DNA of 64,000 nt, taken from Alviniconcha marisindica (Eukaryota > Mollusca > Gastropoda > Provannidae). This document shows, in pieces, positions 1 through 19,329 of the stretch (positions are counted from its first letter, which is position 1; every line of letters starts with the position of its first letter). The stretch covers positions 745,001 through 809,000 of the forward strand of contig JABMCL010001960.1 of assembly GCA_018857735.1 (NCBI GenBank), read 5' to 3'. Position numbers and translations under genes: made by a program. The notes beneath the pieces are model-generated. The model ran no database searches. It was not told where the DNA came from and worked only from the letters and a program-made list of their open reading frames with translations.

Positions 1-91
1 TGCTCACCATCAGTTATTAGGTAGCTTGGGAAACAATCCAATGCGATCTGGACGTTCGTTGACCCGGTGCAACTGCTGTCTTGCTGTTCAG

Positions 92-7645
<7,554 letters not shown>

Positions 7646-7662
7646 TCAATTCCCGTCAGTGC

Positions 7663-7738
7663 ATAGTCTTGCATATTCCTCAATGAAAATAGCCAGTGGT
7701 AACATTGGCTATTTTCATTGAGGAATATGCAAGACTAT
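7663..7738 (+). other. Perfect 33-bp hairpin in the SLC5A 3' UTR
   Basis: Arms 7663-7695 and 7706-7738 are exact reverse complements, with the 10-base loop gtggtaacat. It starts 18 bases after the stop codon, so it should be transcribed in the 3' UTR. Dispersed transposon ends elsewhere in the window do not match it. Confidence 0.9.
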
Positions 7739-7953
7739 CCGGGTGGCAAGCAATATAAATTTGAGGTGGTCTCTCCAGATGACGTGACTGAGAAGTATGG
7801 TGCTGGGGAATGGATGATCCTAATGACTGGATGATGACATTCCTGATTACAGCGTTGATTACGCAGATGAAAATTTGGTTATTCCAGACATGTATCCACC
7901 AAGAACGCACCAAGGATAAAGCCGAACAGCAAGATCAATATGGTTGTTTATAA

Positions 7954-8111
<158 letters not shown>

Positions 8112-8384
8112 GATGGGGGTGAGGAAGAGAGATATGGCTGTCGAAGAGAGCCGACTGCCATCAAGATAAAGTCTTAAGTGACAAAAAGGTTGCTCATGTT
8201 AATTCATTAATGTTTTTGATGTTAATCGGAATATTGAATCTAGAGTACCTTTTCACTTACATTTGACTTGCAATGTCTCCATTTTGTGTTAGATTAGAAA
8301 CAGGCGTTTACTGTGTAAACGTAGAAAATTTTAATCTGTGTTGTTTGTTGGGTTAATATATTTTTTTATGGAAAAGAAGCACTT

Positions 8385-8552
8385 TTTTTCTTCGAGTCTG
8401 AGCTCCTCAGGGCGAAGCCATTTGGTTCGCTCTTCACAAAGAAGAGCAGAGAAAGGCTGGCTCGTGACGCATTTGATACCTTGGCCTCACATGCCGGCCG
8501 GTTCACGTCACTGACACAGGCTGCTGAGCACGCTGTGGTAGTACTCACGGTT
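8385..8552 (+). pseudogene. Coding-like fragment, unidentified
   Basis: The + strand reads SELLRAKPFGSLF, then RERLARDAFDTLASHAG and TQAAEHAVVV without a stop for about 55 codons. Its amphipathic composition is unlike the surrounding low-complexity DNA. No start codon or clear splice sites flank it. It could be an exon of a nested gene, a retrocopy or chance. Confidence 0.25.
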
Positions 8553-8559
8553 GTGTGTT

Positions 8560-9960
8560 CGCGGGTTTAAAACTTCGTTGCGTGTGTGCGTGCGTGTGTG
8601 TGTTAACAGGAAGACAAATGGAGGGGAAAACTGCTGTGTGTTCGTTATTTCATTCCGTTCCTGTCGATATAGAGCCCGTGATGCTTCTTCGGTTCGGGCT
8701 TCAATATACTGTCAGTATACTTCAATATACTCGTGCGACTTATACGGGAATGTAAGGTCCACTTGCCTTCATATTGCAAGACGACTTTTTCTTCTTCTTT
8801 TTCTTGTTTGGTTATTCCCCTGTTTTTTTGTTTTTTGTTTGAACATACATTTCCCATCCAATAATCTATTACGTGCCTTTGGTATAAAGTAACTGTGTAA
8901 TCCGAGAAAGAGACGACACCCTCAAATACTGCAAAATAATTTCTTTAGAGTAAAAAATTATCTGACTACGACAAACAGTTTTGTTTTGTTTTTAGTTTTT
9001 TAAAGGAAGAACAAAGAAAGAGGCACACTTAATGAAATTTTTAATCAGTTGCGTGTAGCATGAAACTATTGAGGTATCGCAAAACGCGATTAAAGAAACT
9101 ATTCTGATGTTTTGTCCGACACGTACAAGAGATCGAAACAAATACTCAGAAATTCGGGATTCTGTTTTAAAATCCCCCCCCCCCCCCCCCCCCCCCAACC
9201 TTTTCTTATATTTTTTCAGGAAACAAGTTTAACGAAAGACTTAGTGAGAAGTTTTCAGTGTCATGAGGTCACACCGCTCAAGGCCAGTGTGCGACAGGCG
9301 AGCTATAATTAAACAGGACAGTATCCGTCAACCGAATCTCGGTGCATCGTAATAATACCAGTTGGGTGAAAACACCCCCCTCCCGCCTCCCTCCCTTTTG
9401 CCGTTGTCGTTTCAACACGCTCTTCACTCGTCCTACACAGTGCCTAGCCGACACTCGCTGGTCCTTATCGGTGGCTCACCTGTGACGCAACGCTCCGCGT
9501 ACTCTCCCTGGCTTTTCCTAACATCGACAACTGCCTCATGCCGATAGGGCCGACTTGAAAATTGGCGAAGGAATCAGTGGAACTAGATCATACATATACA
9601 AAATACGTACTACCGCTGTAAAAACTTTGACTTTAATAACGGTTATAGTGTCCATGAAAGTGGTGACGTTAACTCTTTCTGCCATGCTTATACTGTCACA
9701 GTGATCACACTCCCCCCCCCCCCCCCCCCCCCTCCCCCCGAATGCATTTGAAAGAGGTGGGAAGGCAGAAGTTAGAACTGCAAAACAGGCCAAGCTGTAT
9801 CGTCACTACATCGGGGCCACACCCAAAAGAGGGAGCGTTTTTGGTTCCACAATACTACATGAAATAGTGGGGTCCTAGAGCGCCCTTTGTCAGAGTCCTG
9901 GGCACGTGCATTTCACACTCAAATAAAACCCACATAATGATATTCATAAATTTGTCCTAA
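8560..9960. other. Intergenic stretch without recognisable genes
   Basis: Only simple tracts stand out: a poly-C run at 9174-9196 and another at 9712-9736. The short open frames have no family motif. Confidence 0.6.
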
Positions 9961-9968
9961 AACATCGA

Positions 9969-10022
9969 CCCCCCCCCCCCCCCCCCCCCATATATACACA
10001 CGTAATCCCTAGGATAATTGAC

Positions 10023-10058
<36 letters not shown>

Positions 10059-10078
10059 CACACACACACACACACACT
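9969..10078 (+). repeat. Poly-C and CA tracts at a LINE 3' end
   Basis: A run of about 20 C, a short unique spacer, then (CA)n at 10025-10077 abutting the LINE homology that begins at 10080. The CA tract is probably the element's own 3' simple-sequence tail region. Confidence 0.85.
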
Positions 10079-10464
10079 TACTTGAGGCAGAATGGAGACA
10101 GTTGGAAGTGTTCGGAGTGAGAGAGAGAAAAAAAGTGAGTCTTGAGCTGTGACTTGAAGGAAGACAAAATCTGAGCATGTCGCACAGAGAGAGGGAGAGT
10201 GTTCCAGACGGAGGGACCGATGAAAGAAAAGGCGCGCTATCCTTAAATTTCTTGCGTCAGTTTGGAATACGAAATATGCGATTGTCAGCAGAGGAACGGA
10301 TAGTGCGTGATGGGATGTACAGTGCAAGGAGGTCAGAAAGGTAAGAAGGAGCAGTGCAAGTGATCACGCTGTAGCAGACTGTAGCAATCTTGTATTCTAT
10401 TCTGCGTTCTGCTGGCAACCAGTACATTTCCACAAGAAGGGGAATAACATGTTCGCGCCTTGGA

Positions 10465-10619
10465 ACATATATATTACTTTATGAAAATTGTTTTGGTAGG
10501 ACTATGCTCTACATGTGTATAGAATATCATATGTAGGTTAATATGTATCACGTGAGCGCTCAGGGCGTTGATGAGCGCATGATAAATGTACATTATTATT
10601 ATTATTATTATTATTATTG
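10465..10619 (+). mobile_element. LINE 3' tail with (ATT)n inserted in the LINE
   Basis: The block from ttgttttggtaggactatg to atgataaatgtacattatt matches the reverse complement of 16.75-16.93 kb, including the agcgctcagggcgttgatga motif, and ends in (ATT)n. It interrupts the RT C-terminal coding of the minus-strand LINE, so it inserted later. Confidence 0.75.
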
Positions 10620-10882
10620 GAGCCTTGCGGACAAGACGAGCAGCACAGTCCGTCACACGCTGAACTCTGTTTACAGGTTTTCGAGGGATACCAGCTAACA
10701 GAGCATTGCAATAACCTAAACGAGAGAAAGCAAGAGACATGACAAAGAGTTTTTGTGGTTTCACCGGTAAGAAACGGGCAAATCGATCCAATCCTCCGGA
10801 TAGGCCCTCAAAGTACGCAAATTCTGTCAACCTGTTGCTTCATTTTGAGACCACTGTCAATCATGACACCTAGACACCTAGG

Positions 10883-11932
10883 AGCGTGGATAGCTCAGTG
10901 GTTAGAGCGCCGGACTCGTGACCGAAAGGTCGCTGGTTCGAATCACTGCAGGAGCGGCGGGAGTAGTAGTAGTAGTAGTAGTAATTGGATTTTAATGCCT
11001 GTCAACCACACAGGGTCACCTCAGGACAGTCACTCATGTCATAAGCAAATACACATTTCTAAACTCTTCTCGCATTATATATATATCAACCCTCTCTCAA
11101 GTCAATTTACAAAACCAATCACTTCGCAAACATAAAACATACATACACAAACATCACACACAAATTTTCGAAGAGTTAGTCCCTTCAATATTACCCCTGT
11201 TAAAAGAGCTAGGACATGCTGGTATTGTCGACCATTCCGTCTAATTTATCGATAAAGAAAAATATAAAAAAGGAATGGACAGACACAATATAAAATTAAA
11301 AAATGTCATATAAATGCATCTCCTAGCTGCGGACCATTAGCAGAAAAATGACAAGACAGAAAGAGCAAGAGGACTAGGGAGAGGAGATAGGAAAGGGGAA
11401 TCAAATGACAGCCCTGAGATTCCAGACAGGAGGAGAACATCAGACAGATGCGACCTCCCTTCGGGGAGAGCGGCGGGCGAATTTTCGTCTCCAGGGTCAA
11501 CTTTCTGTGCCGACTCTTATTTCTGTATCCGTTCCACCCCCATGTTACCGCAGTAGCACGTAAAAGACCCCGGCTATTCTGCCAAAAGTGCAGGTTACAG
11601 CTAAACACGCATACACCTTACGTATGTGGCTTTGCATGAAGTGACATGGTGCATGGTTGTATGGTGTACACAGAACGCGCCGAGATGGCAGCAGTTTCAT
11701 GTGGCACCAGCCGTGCCAGCACTGTAAGTACACCACTTCGGTGGATATTCAAAAATGCGCTATAAAAAGCTATTCACTCATGCGAGCGCAGTGAGTCTGC
11801 TCGAGAGCGAAGAATAGCGATCAATAAAAAGCGATCAATAATAATAATAATAATCACATGCGAGCGTAGTGAGTCTGCTCGAGAGCGGAGAATAGCGTTA
11901 CATAAAAGCGACCAACAATAAAAACACCTAGG
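10883..11932 (+). mobile_element. tRNA-derived SINE, nested in the LINE, with a 9-bp target duplication
   Basis: The head at 10885-10950 has tRNA-like pol III boxes: tagctcagtggttagagc (A box) and ggttcgaatc (B box), with an actcgtga anticodon-loop-like segment. The body (11468-11830) contains agggtcaactttctgtgc and the 3' motif gagtctgctcgagagcg, which is duplicated at the end. The 9-mer acacctagg flanks the element at 10874-10882 and 11924-11932, inside the LINE codons for CLGV. A 506-bp segment interrupts the SINE at 10962-11467. Other copies lie at 22.34, 27.2, 36.6, 43.05 and 58.15 kb. Confidence 0.85.
10962..11467. mobile_element. 506-bp insertion inside the SINE with a 10-bp target duplication
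   Basis: The 10-mer gagcggcggg occurs at 10952-10961 and again at 11468-11477. In the uninterrupted copy at 22.75 kb the equivalent sequence occurs once. The insert starts with (AGT)n and contains no recognisable coding. Confidence 0.7.
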
Positions 11933-12959
11933 TAGGGAAATAAAAAAATAAAAAAATAAAAAAAGTATGTCATTTTGGCCAATTTTTAGAACATGAAGGT
12001 CAGAGGATTTGGATAGTCAAAGAGCAGTGCTTCAATTTTATCTCCGTTCAGCTGAAGCTTGTTTTGGATGGTCTACTTCTTTACATCACTAACTCGGTTT
12101 TGCATGTGGCACCAGCCATGCCAGCAGTTCAGTGCTGTTCCAGGAGTCAAATTGTACAAATCTGTGTCATCGGCAAACATGGTGTAAGACAGTGTTGTTC
12201 AATGATACCGGGTAGAGGCTGCGTGTATATGATGAAGAGAATTGGGCCGAGTACTGAACCCTGAGGAACGCCGTACAACAAAGAGGTGGCTCCGATTGAC
12301 GACCCAGAACAGAAACAACCTGCTTTCTGCTACCAAAATATGACTCAAAGAACGTAAGAAGTGTCATGGAATCCAAAGGCATTTCTCAAACGGTTCATGA
12401 TCATAATCTAGTGTATCAAACACTGCACTCAGATCGAGAAGAGTCGAGATAAAAATGTGGTCAGAATCGCTACTGGTCAAAAGATCGTTAAAGACATGAA
12501 GCAGGACTGTCTCTGTACTGTGCCGCGATCGATACGCCGACTGAAAAACGTGCCACAAAGTGTTGTGTTCAAGGTGTACAAGCAGCTGAGAAAAGTCCAT
12601 TTTTCCTAAAGTTTTGACACAGGTCTAATTTCTTTGAGGATGTTAGGATCAAGAGACATTTTTTTCCTTCTTTTTTCTGCTTCTTTTAGGAGGTTTCACA
12701 ATGGCCAGTTTCAATGAATCTGGCACAGAACCTGCAGAAAGGCAGTCATTAACAATATCAGTTAACACAGGGGCAATCTTATCAATACATTCAAGCAGCA
12801 GCGAAGTTGGGATTGGGTCGAGATCACAAGTTTTGGGGGACATTTTCTGCATAATTTCAGGAATCTCAACACATGGGACGGTAGTAACTTCTGCAGTCAC
12901 GGTTGGCCTACCACACCACGAGAAGGAATCGGGGGCAGAAGGGGGAGGGCGGTAAGTAC

Positions 12960-13835
12960 AAGTAACAACATCACAGTACGTCCAAAGAGCTGAGGTAACA
13001 GTACTTTATTTACAATGCAACTCACAGAGTCGGCGCAAGATAGTCATATAATCTGGTTCACATAACCGAACCAGCATAACTGGTTCACACAACTGAACCG
13101 ACTTAACACTTTAACAATAGACAGAAGCTGTTTTCAGCTAGTATGCAGTAAGAAACAACACATTTAAAAAGAATGTCTCATTTGTTGTGGAGCATGAATG
13201 TTGAACAGTACAAAAGTAAATCAATACAATCATTTGGATGGCAAAATAATTTTTAAACATTCAGCATGACAGAAATTAGATACTACAGTAATTCCACTAC
13301 AGTATGTGAAATGATAAAAGGGGTTGTTTTCAGTGAAAACAACAGTGCAAGATATCTCATGTGCTCAATTACACTGACAACAACTCCACAGCAGCCCAAA
13401 AACAAAACAAGAAACAAAAAAGTCAGTTCGTAGTGTTTCGTATAGACTTTTCAAGCCGAGTACCTTTAAACTGAATACAGAAATTAGGCAACTTGTACAA
13501 ACCCTAAAAAGGCAAGCATGGTGTATTTATAAATCACGCAGCATACATCTGCACTAGCACATTGCTTTCCATTAATAAGCTCCAGCAGCCTTCGCGCTCA
13601 CCTAGATCATGAAGCGGAAGCTGGCCAATGTCTACAGGTTAACTCCAGTCACGAGGCCATCCCTCTTTTCACTGTCAACCTCCCCTGCCGTTTGGAGCTC
13701 TCCCAACCACCTGTCTCCGTCATGCTGGTCCAGTCCCACCTGCTTTTAAAAGCCAAACCCCTTACGTTACGCCACTCCTGCTCTCCGGCGCATTTAAGCA
13801 GTGTATGAATCTGGCTCAAACTGGTGGAGAAAGAA
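12960..13835. other. Intergenic stretch, no gene seen
   Basis: AT-rich unique sequence. A short cluster of ggttcacataaccgaacc-like inverted words occurs at 13052-13110. It contains no coding motif and no long repeat. Confidence 0.5.
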
Positions 13836-13837
13836 GC

Positions 13838-14830
13838 CCAAAGAAGCCAGACAGAAAGTGGAGCAGGTCAAAGCATACTTCAATGCCGTCGAAAATCCCT
13901 AGAACTCACTCCACGAAGCCGTGAAAGACACAAAGGGATGCAGACTGGGACGGGGCAAGTCTTGGATGGGTCAAGCAGAGGACTCAATGCTGCAAGTATG
14001 TCAGCTGACAGAGCTCAAGCAAACCAATGAGTGGGAAAGGTACCCAAACTGATTCCGGCGTCTCCACGAGACACTCCTGCCAGAAAACTTGGGAAAGCAG
14101 GTCGAGAATGGCCAGCAGGCAAAACAGAGTCAGAGATCAAGTTTCTCATTCAAGAAAACAGCAAACCGCAAGCCCTCATAGACATAGTGTACACTGATGG
14201 CTCAGTTACCGAAGACCAGTCAGGGTGGGGCTTCACTGTCGAGCAAGGTGCAACTACCATCCACGAAGAAAGTGCAGCCCATACGGTCTCCATCTCCAGC
14301 TTGACAATGGAGATGGAAGCAGTCACCCATGTCCTCCACTCGATTGCCTCAAGAGGTGACAGTCAGACAACACATGCCGTCATCCTCTCAGATTCGATGA
14401 GCTTGCTACAAAAAAGTGAAAAATGGAATGGGAGGCCCAGAGTGGAATGTGTCGATGGTCGACATCCACCTTCGAAAACTCCCGTGGGTGTACTGCCCTG
14501 GACATACCGAAGTGAAGGGACATGACCGAGCAGACAGACTGACAGGCAAAGCAACCCTCACAAGTGGCTTGCATCTCGGAGAAGTGCGGAGAAGCTTGAA
14601 ACACTACCTGCGGGCACAAAGCCAAGGACATCACACCATCGATCGCCTGGAGGAGTGAGGCGTGGAAAGAGGAGGCGCTGGACGATCTTCCTTGAAAGGA
14701 CGAGAGAGGGTCAACGTCAATCAGACACTGGAACCATTTCAAAGGCAACGTTGGGGAAACTTCTGAGAGACGGGGTGGAGCGCATATGGGCTTTTCCGAG
14801 CGCATAGATACCATACTGAACTGAACTGAT
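13838..14830 (+). mobile_element. LINE fragment with near-complete RNase H domain
   Basis: The plus strand starts in the RT thumb region (ARQKVEQVKAYFNAVENP-like coding at 13840). It then carries an RNase H with all four acidic positions still readable: VYTDGSVTEDQSGWGF, LTMEMEAVTHVL, VILSDSMSLLQ and, after a frameshift, GHDRADRL. WVYCPGHTEVKG precedes the last. The open frame 14031-14525 holds the first three and 14416-14658 the rest. A 3' flank ending near cgcatagatac follows. No RT core is present. Confidence 0.85.
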
Positions 14831-14839
14831 TTAGAATTA

Positions 14840-15700
14840 TTAGTCAAATGATTGTGCGACAGGTTTGTAAACAAACAACAAAAACAAACAAAATGCCGAC
14901 CTCCTGTGGTCACTACTCATGCCTTCTGCCGAATTTGCTTTGAACAAGATACTTTAACATTGCTCGCATTTGTTCCGTAAACTTGCACACTCAGACATGA
15001 ATTCTTGCAAAGATGCATAGTTTCTCAACCCAGTAAGATATTGGATGTAATAATTATATGAGTCTGTTTACCTTGGCTCTTCATCATCATACACATCACC
15101 CAATCTTCACAAATATACCCCACTGAATCTCTCTTGTCATAAAAATAATAATTTAAAAATGTAATATTGTGAGGCATGCCTTTGGCAACATAATTATGCT
15201 CTGAATGGTCGTTGGTTTCTACATAATCATTCACAACAGTACAGTGGAGAATGGTGAAACATTCATCTAGCCTGTCACTGAAATGCACTGATTATATAGC
15301 CAGTCCACCGCGTTTGACTACATCATGTACTGGCAATCACATTTAAATACATGTCTTCTGCACAATAACATATTTTGCTGACAAAACCGTAAGTGGATAA
15401 GTGTAATACTTTCATTCATCACTGTTTAACTGTCATTTTGTCACTGAAAAAAGGGGTTTACTGTGAAAATGTGCACACGTGTTGTATTCTCATAAAAAAA
15501 AGAAAAAAAGAACAGTTTGGGTGTAGTTTTAGAACACTAGCAGTCATCCCTGTTTCAGATATATTTTGGAGGAAATCAAGGGTGATGATGCATGTTGGGT
15601 TTGAACCTGCAAAACCCAAAACATCAAGCAGGGAAAGGAGAAACCCCAGACAGACAACCCACGCAGACTTGCAAAAACATCTTAATAAATACCACCCTCT
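14840..15700. other. Intergenic stretch, no gene seen
   Basis: Unique AT-rich sequence with short A and T runs. No open frame shows a family motif. Confidence 0.5.
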
Positions 15701-16725
15701 TAACCAAGGACCTGCCACAAACACCTTAATTTTTTTTTTTACCCAGTTAACCAAGGACCTGTCACAAATATCTTAATAACATCACCCACTTAACCAAGTA
15801 CCTATTAGAAACATCTTTATGATATAATGTCATCCACTGAACCAGGGAATTGTCACAAACATCTTTGTGCTTTGAGGCCACTTAGTTTTTTTCTTGTTGA
15901 GGAAATGGTTATGGTACTTCAGAAAAAGCTTCAGTATTATTATTATTATTACATCATCCATTTAACCACAGTCCAGTCACAAACATCTTTACATTACCAA
16001 TTTGCCCAGGACCTGTCACAAACATCTTTACATCACCAATTTGCCCAGGACCTGTCACAAACATCTTTACATCACCAATTTGCCCAGGACCTGTCACAAA
16101 CATCTTTACATCACCAACTTGCCCAGGACCTGTCACAAACATCTTTACATCACCAACTTGCCCAGACCTGTCACAAACATCTTTACATCACCAACTTGCC
16201 CAGGACCTGTCACAAACATCTTTACATCACCAACTTGCCCAGACCTGTCTCAAACATCTTTACATCACCAACTTGCCCAGACCTGTCACAAACATCTTTA
16301 CATCACCAACTTGCCCAGACCTGTCTCAAACATCTTAACATCACCAATCTGACCTGTAACCCCTTTGCTCAGGAGCTGCCATAAACATCTTAATAACATC
16401 ATCCACTGTACTAGGGACCTGTAACATCATTATTACATCACTCATTTAACAAGGAACTTGTCAAAAACATCTTTATAACATCACTCACTGAACCAGGGAC
16501 CTGTCACAAACATCTTAATAACATCATCCAGTTAACCAGGGCCATGTCAAACATCTTAATAGCATCACCCATTTAACCAGTCACCCATTATAACAGTTTT
16601 ATAACATCACCCACAGAACAAGGGATCTGTTACAGACATCTTAATAACATCACCCATTTAACCAGTGACCCATCACAAACATCTTTATAACATCACCCCC
16701 TGAACCAGGGATCTGTAACAAAAAA
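15700..16725 (+). repeat. 39-bp minisatellite with degenerate flanks
   Basis: The core at 15990-16350 has about nine units containing gcccaggacctgtcacaaac and atctttacatcaccaa, 37-39 bp each. Diverged units (ttaaccagggacctgtcac...atcttaataacatcacc) extend on both sides. As 39 is divisible by 3, a 13-residue repeat reads open in several frames; this is not a gene. Confidence 0.9.
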
Positions 16726-16744
16726 TGTTTAACATCACCTACTG

Positions 16745-17135
16745 TAATAATAATAATAATAATAATGTACATTTATCATGCGCTCATCAACGCCCTGAGC
16801 GCTCATCAACACCCTGAGCGCTCATCAACGCCCTGAGCGCTCACATGGTACATATTAACCTAAATATGATATTCTATACACATGTAGAGCATAGTCCTAC
16901 TAAAACAATTTACATAAAGTATTATAAAAAATATTAAAACAAACAAACAAAAAAAGCACTACACACACACACACACACGCGCACGCACACAGACACTGAC
17001 TGTAGCAGAAACTGGGTACTGATATTAGTTAGGATGGAAATACTGTGAGAAGAGGAAGGTTTTCAGTTTGGCTTTAAAAGATGACAGGGTTGAGCAGTGT
17101 CTAAGGTCTGATGTAACCATAGCAGGGGTGCTTGA
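16745..17135 (-). mobile_element. LINE 3' end with (AAT)n tail
   Basis: Minus-strand coding ends in a FKAKLKTFLFSQYF-like segment (17.03-17.10 kb), the usual C-terminus of L2/CR1-type RTs. A short CA tract, a 3' UTR and terminal (ATT)n follow. The motif agcgctcatcaacgccctg is repeated three times at 16785-16850. Confidence 0.7.
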
Positions 17136-17867
17136 TCCCTTCTTTATGTCATACTGGTCAACAATTATTTACTCAGTTATCTGATGCCAAATCAACCATG
17201 TGTTACATTAGGGTGAAACACACTGTAAAAATACCAAACACAACTTCGAAAAGCAAAATGAACCAGTCAATAAAATCCCACCTATATGTTTGTTTAAATT
17301 ACACTTCATAAAAAACTCCATTACAATCCATTAAAATGAATACATTCTCAATTTGTTCAAAGTTACAGGGTGAAACAGTATTCATCCAATCACAAGGTAA
17401 AGCCTGATTCGCTGTTCATGACACATAACACTTAAAACCTGAAGAAGACCACTGGGGACAAAGGAAGTTGAACAGAGCAGTAAGGCACCTGACACTTCTC
17501 CCTGCCATCCAGACACACAGAAATAAGGTATTATCCTTGGAACCAAGCAACAAGGAGTCAAACAAGAGGTTAACTTTGCCCATCAGAAGCTCAAAAGAAT
17601 CTACAACAATTCTGTAATAAAAGCCGCTATATACAGATAATGAGCATCTGATCAGAAAGTTTTAAAAACTGCACACACACACAAATTTGGCTGTACAGCA
17701 AACATACTGCTTGCCCAGTATATATCGCACTGCACATGGCAGCAAATGACAATGTATAAGAAGAGCAATACATTACTGGGATGTCACACCATTGGGTGTT
17801 GCTTTACTTGAATATCATGCTAGAGGGTGTTGCATTACTGGACTTGCTTTGCTGAATCCCTGAATTG

Positions 17868-19285
17868 GGACATGAAGATGCGACTGGCACCAGTATGGGG
17901 CAAACATGATGTGAGTGGCACCAGTTGGGGCAACATGTGGCATCAGTATGGGGCAACAGGATGTGAGTGGCACCAGTATGAGGAAACATGGTACCAGTAT
18001 GGGGCAACAGGATTCGAGGGGCATCAGTATAGGGCACGAAGATGCAAGTGGCACCAGTATGGGGCAACATGTGGCACCAGTATGGAGCAACATGTGAGTG
18101 GCACCTGTATGGGGCAACATGATGTAAGTGGTACCAGTATGGGGCAACATGTGGCACCAGCATGGGGCAACATGATGCGAGTGGCACCAGTATGGGGCAA
18201 CACAATATGCATGGCACCAGTATGGGGCAATATGGGGCGACATGATGCAAGTAGCACCAGCATGGGGCAATATGAGTGGAATCAGTATGGGGCATGAAGA
18301 TGTGTGGCACCAGTATGGGGCAACATGATGCAAGTGGCACCAGTATGGGACAGCATGATGTGAGTGGCACCAGTATGGGGCAACATGATCTGAGTGGCAT
18401 TGGTATGGGGCATGAAGATGTGTGGCACCAGTATGGGGCAACATGATGCAAGTGGCACTAGTATGGGGCAGCATGATGTGAGTGGCACCAGTATTGGGCA
18501 GCATGATCCAAGTGGCATTGGTATGGGGCATGAAGATGTGTGGCACCAGTATGGGGCAACATGGTGCAAGTGGCACCTGTGTGGGGCAACATGATGTGAG
18601 TGGCACCAGTACAGAGCAACATGATGTGAGCGGCACCAGAACCAGCAACATGATGCGAGTGGTACCAGTACAGAGCAACATGATGTGAGTGGCACCAGTA
18701 CAGAGCAACATGATGTGTGTGGCACCAGTACAGAGCAACATGATGTGAGTGGCACCAGTACAGAGCAACATGATGCGAGTGGCACCAGTACCTAGCAACA
18801 TGATGTGCGTGGCACCAGTACCTAGCAGCATGATGCAAGTGGCACCTGTGTGGGGCAACATGGTGTGAGTGGCACCAATACCAAGCAACATGTGAGTGGC
18901 ACCAGTATGGGGCAACATGATGTGAGTGGCACCAGTATGGGGCAACATGATGTGAGTGGCACCAGTATGGGGCAACATGATGTGAGTGGCACCAGTATGG
19001 GCAAAATGATGCGAGTGGCACCAGTTTGGGATAACATGATGTGAGCAGCACCGGTATGGAATGTGATGCGAGTGGTACCAGCCATGGTGAATCGAGCAGC
19101 ACTGCTATGGGGCATGATATGGGTCACACCAGCATGGCCAGTGATGATGTGAGTTGTGCCAGTATGGTGCATGATGCAAGTCAGAGTGGTACTGGTATGG
19201 GGCATGATGTGAGAAGCACCAGCATGGTGCACGATACAAGTGGCATCTGTATGGGGCATGATGATGTGTGGGGGTGGGGGTACGG
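17868..19285 (+). repeat. 30-bp minisatellite array 1
   Basis: About 47 copies of a unit like gtggcaccagtatggggcaa plus catgatgtga, period 30 with a few 20-bp and longer units. Sub-blocks of variants (accagtacagagcaac; accagtacctagcaac; tgaagatgtgtggcacc) show local amplification. The long minus-strand frames (up to 387 codons, Cys/His/Pro-rich) arise because the period is a multiple of three. Confidence 0.95.
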
Positions 19286-19329
19286 GCAAGAAAGAAGACA
19301 GGATTTAAGACTTTTTGTCGAGATATTGT

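Larger units (their letters stand above)
10080..12960 (-). mobile_element. Non-LTR retrotransposon (L2/CR1-like) with RT domain, broken
   Basis: On the minus strand, decayed RT motifs appear in order. They are CDLDPIPTSLLLECID (12.83 kb), FQSAYRSRHSTETVLLHVFN (12.5 kb), LLDLSAVFDTLDYDH with the first catalytic aspartate (12.4 kb), the Q-G-S-V-L-G-P region with the degraded ADDTDLY box (about 12.2 kb) and LQLNGDKIEALLF (12.0 kb). After the SINE come CLGVMIDSGLKMKQQV (10.83 kb), GYCNALLAGIP (10.7 kb), MYWLPAERRIEYKIAT (10.4 kb) and a C-terminus at 10.1-10.3 kb. Frameshifts separate these blocks and the endonuclease part is absent. Confidence 0.88.

Noticed and set aside
10885..10957. Functional tRNA gene
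   Set aside because: It has A- and B-box sequences, but the acceptor stem does not close, it runs into a SINE body shared with five other loci, and it is flanked by a target-site duplication.
17804..18978. Open frames of up to 387 codons, Cys/His/Pro-rich
   Set aside because: They lie wholly inside the 30-bp minisatellite. The period is divisible by three, so stop-free frames appear automatically, and several overlapping ones exist on both strands.
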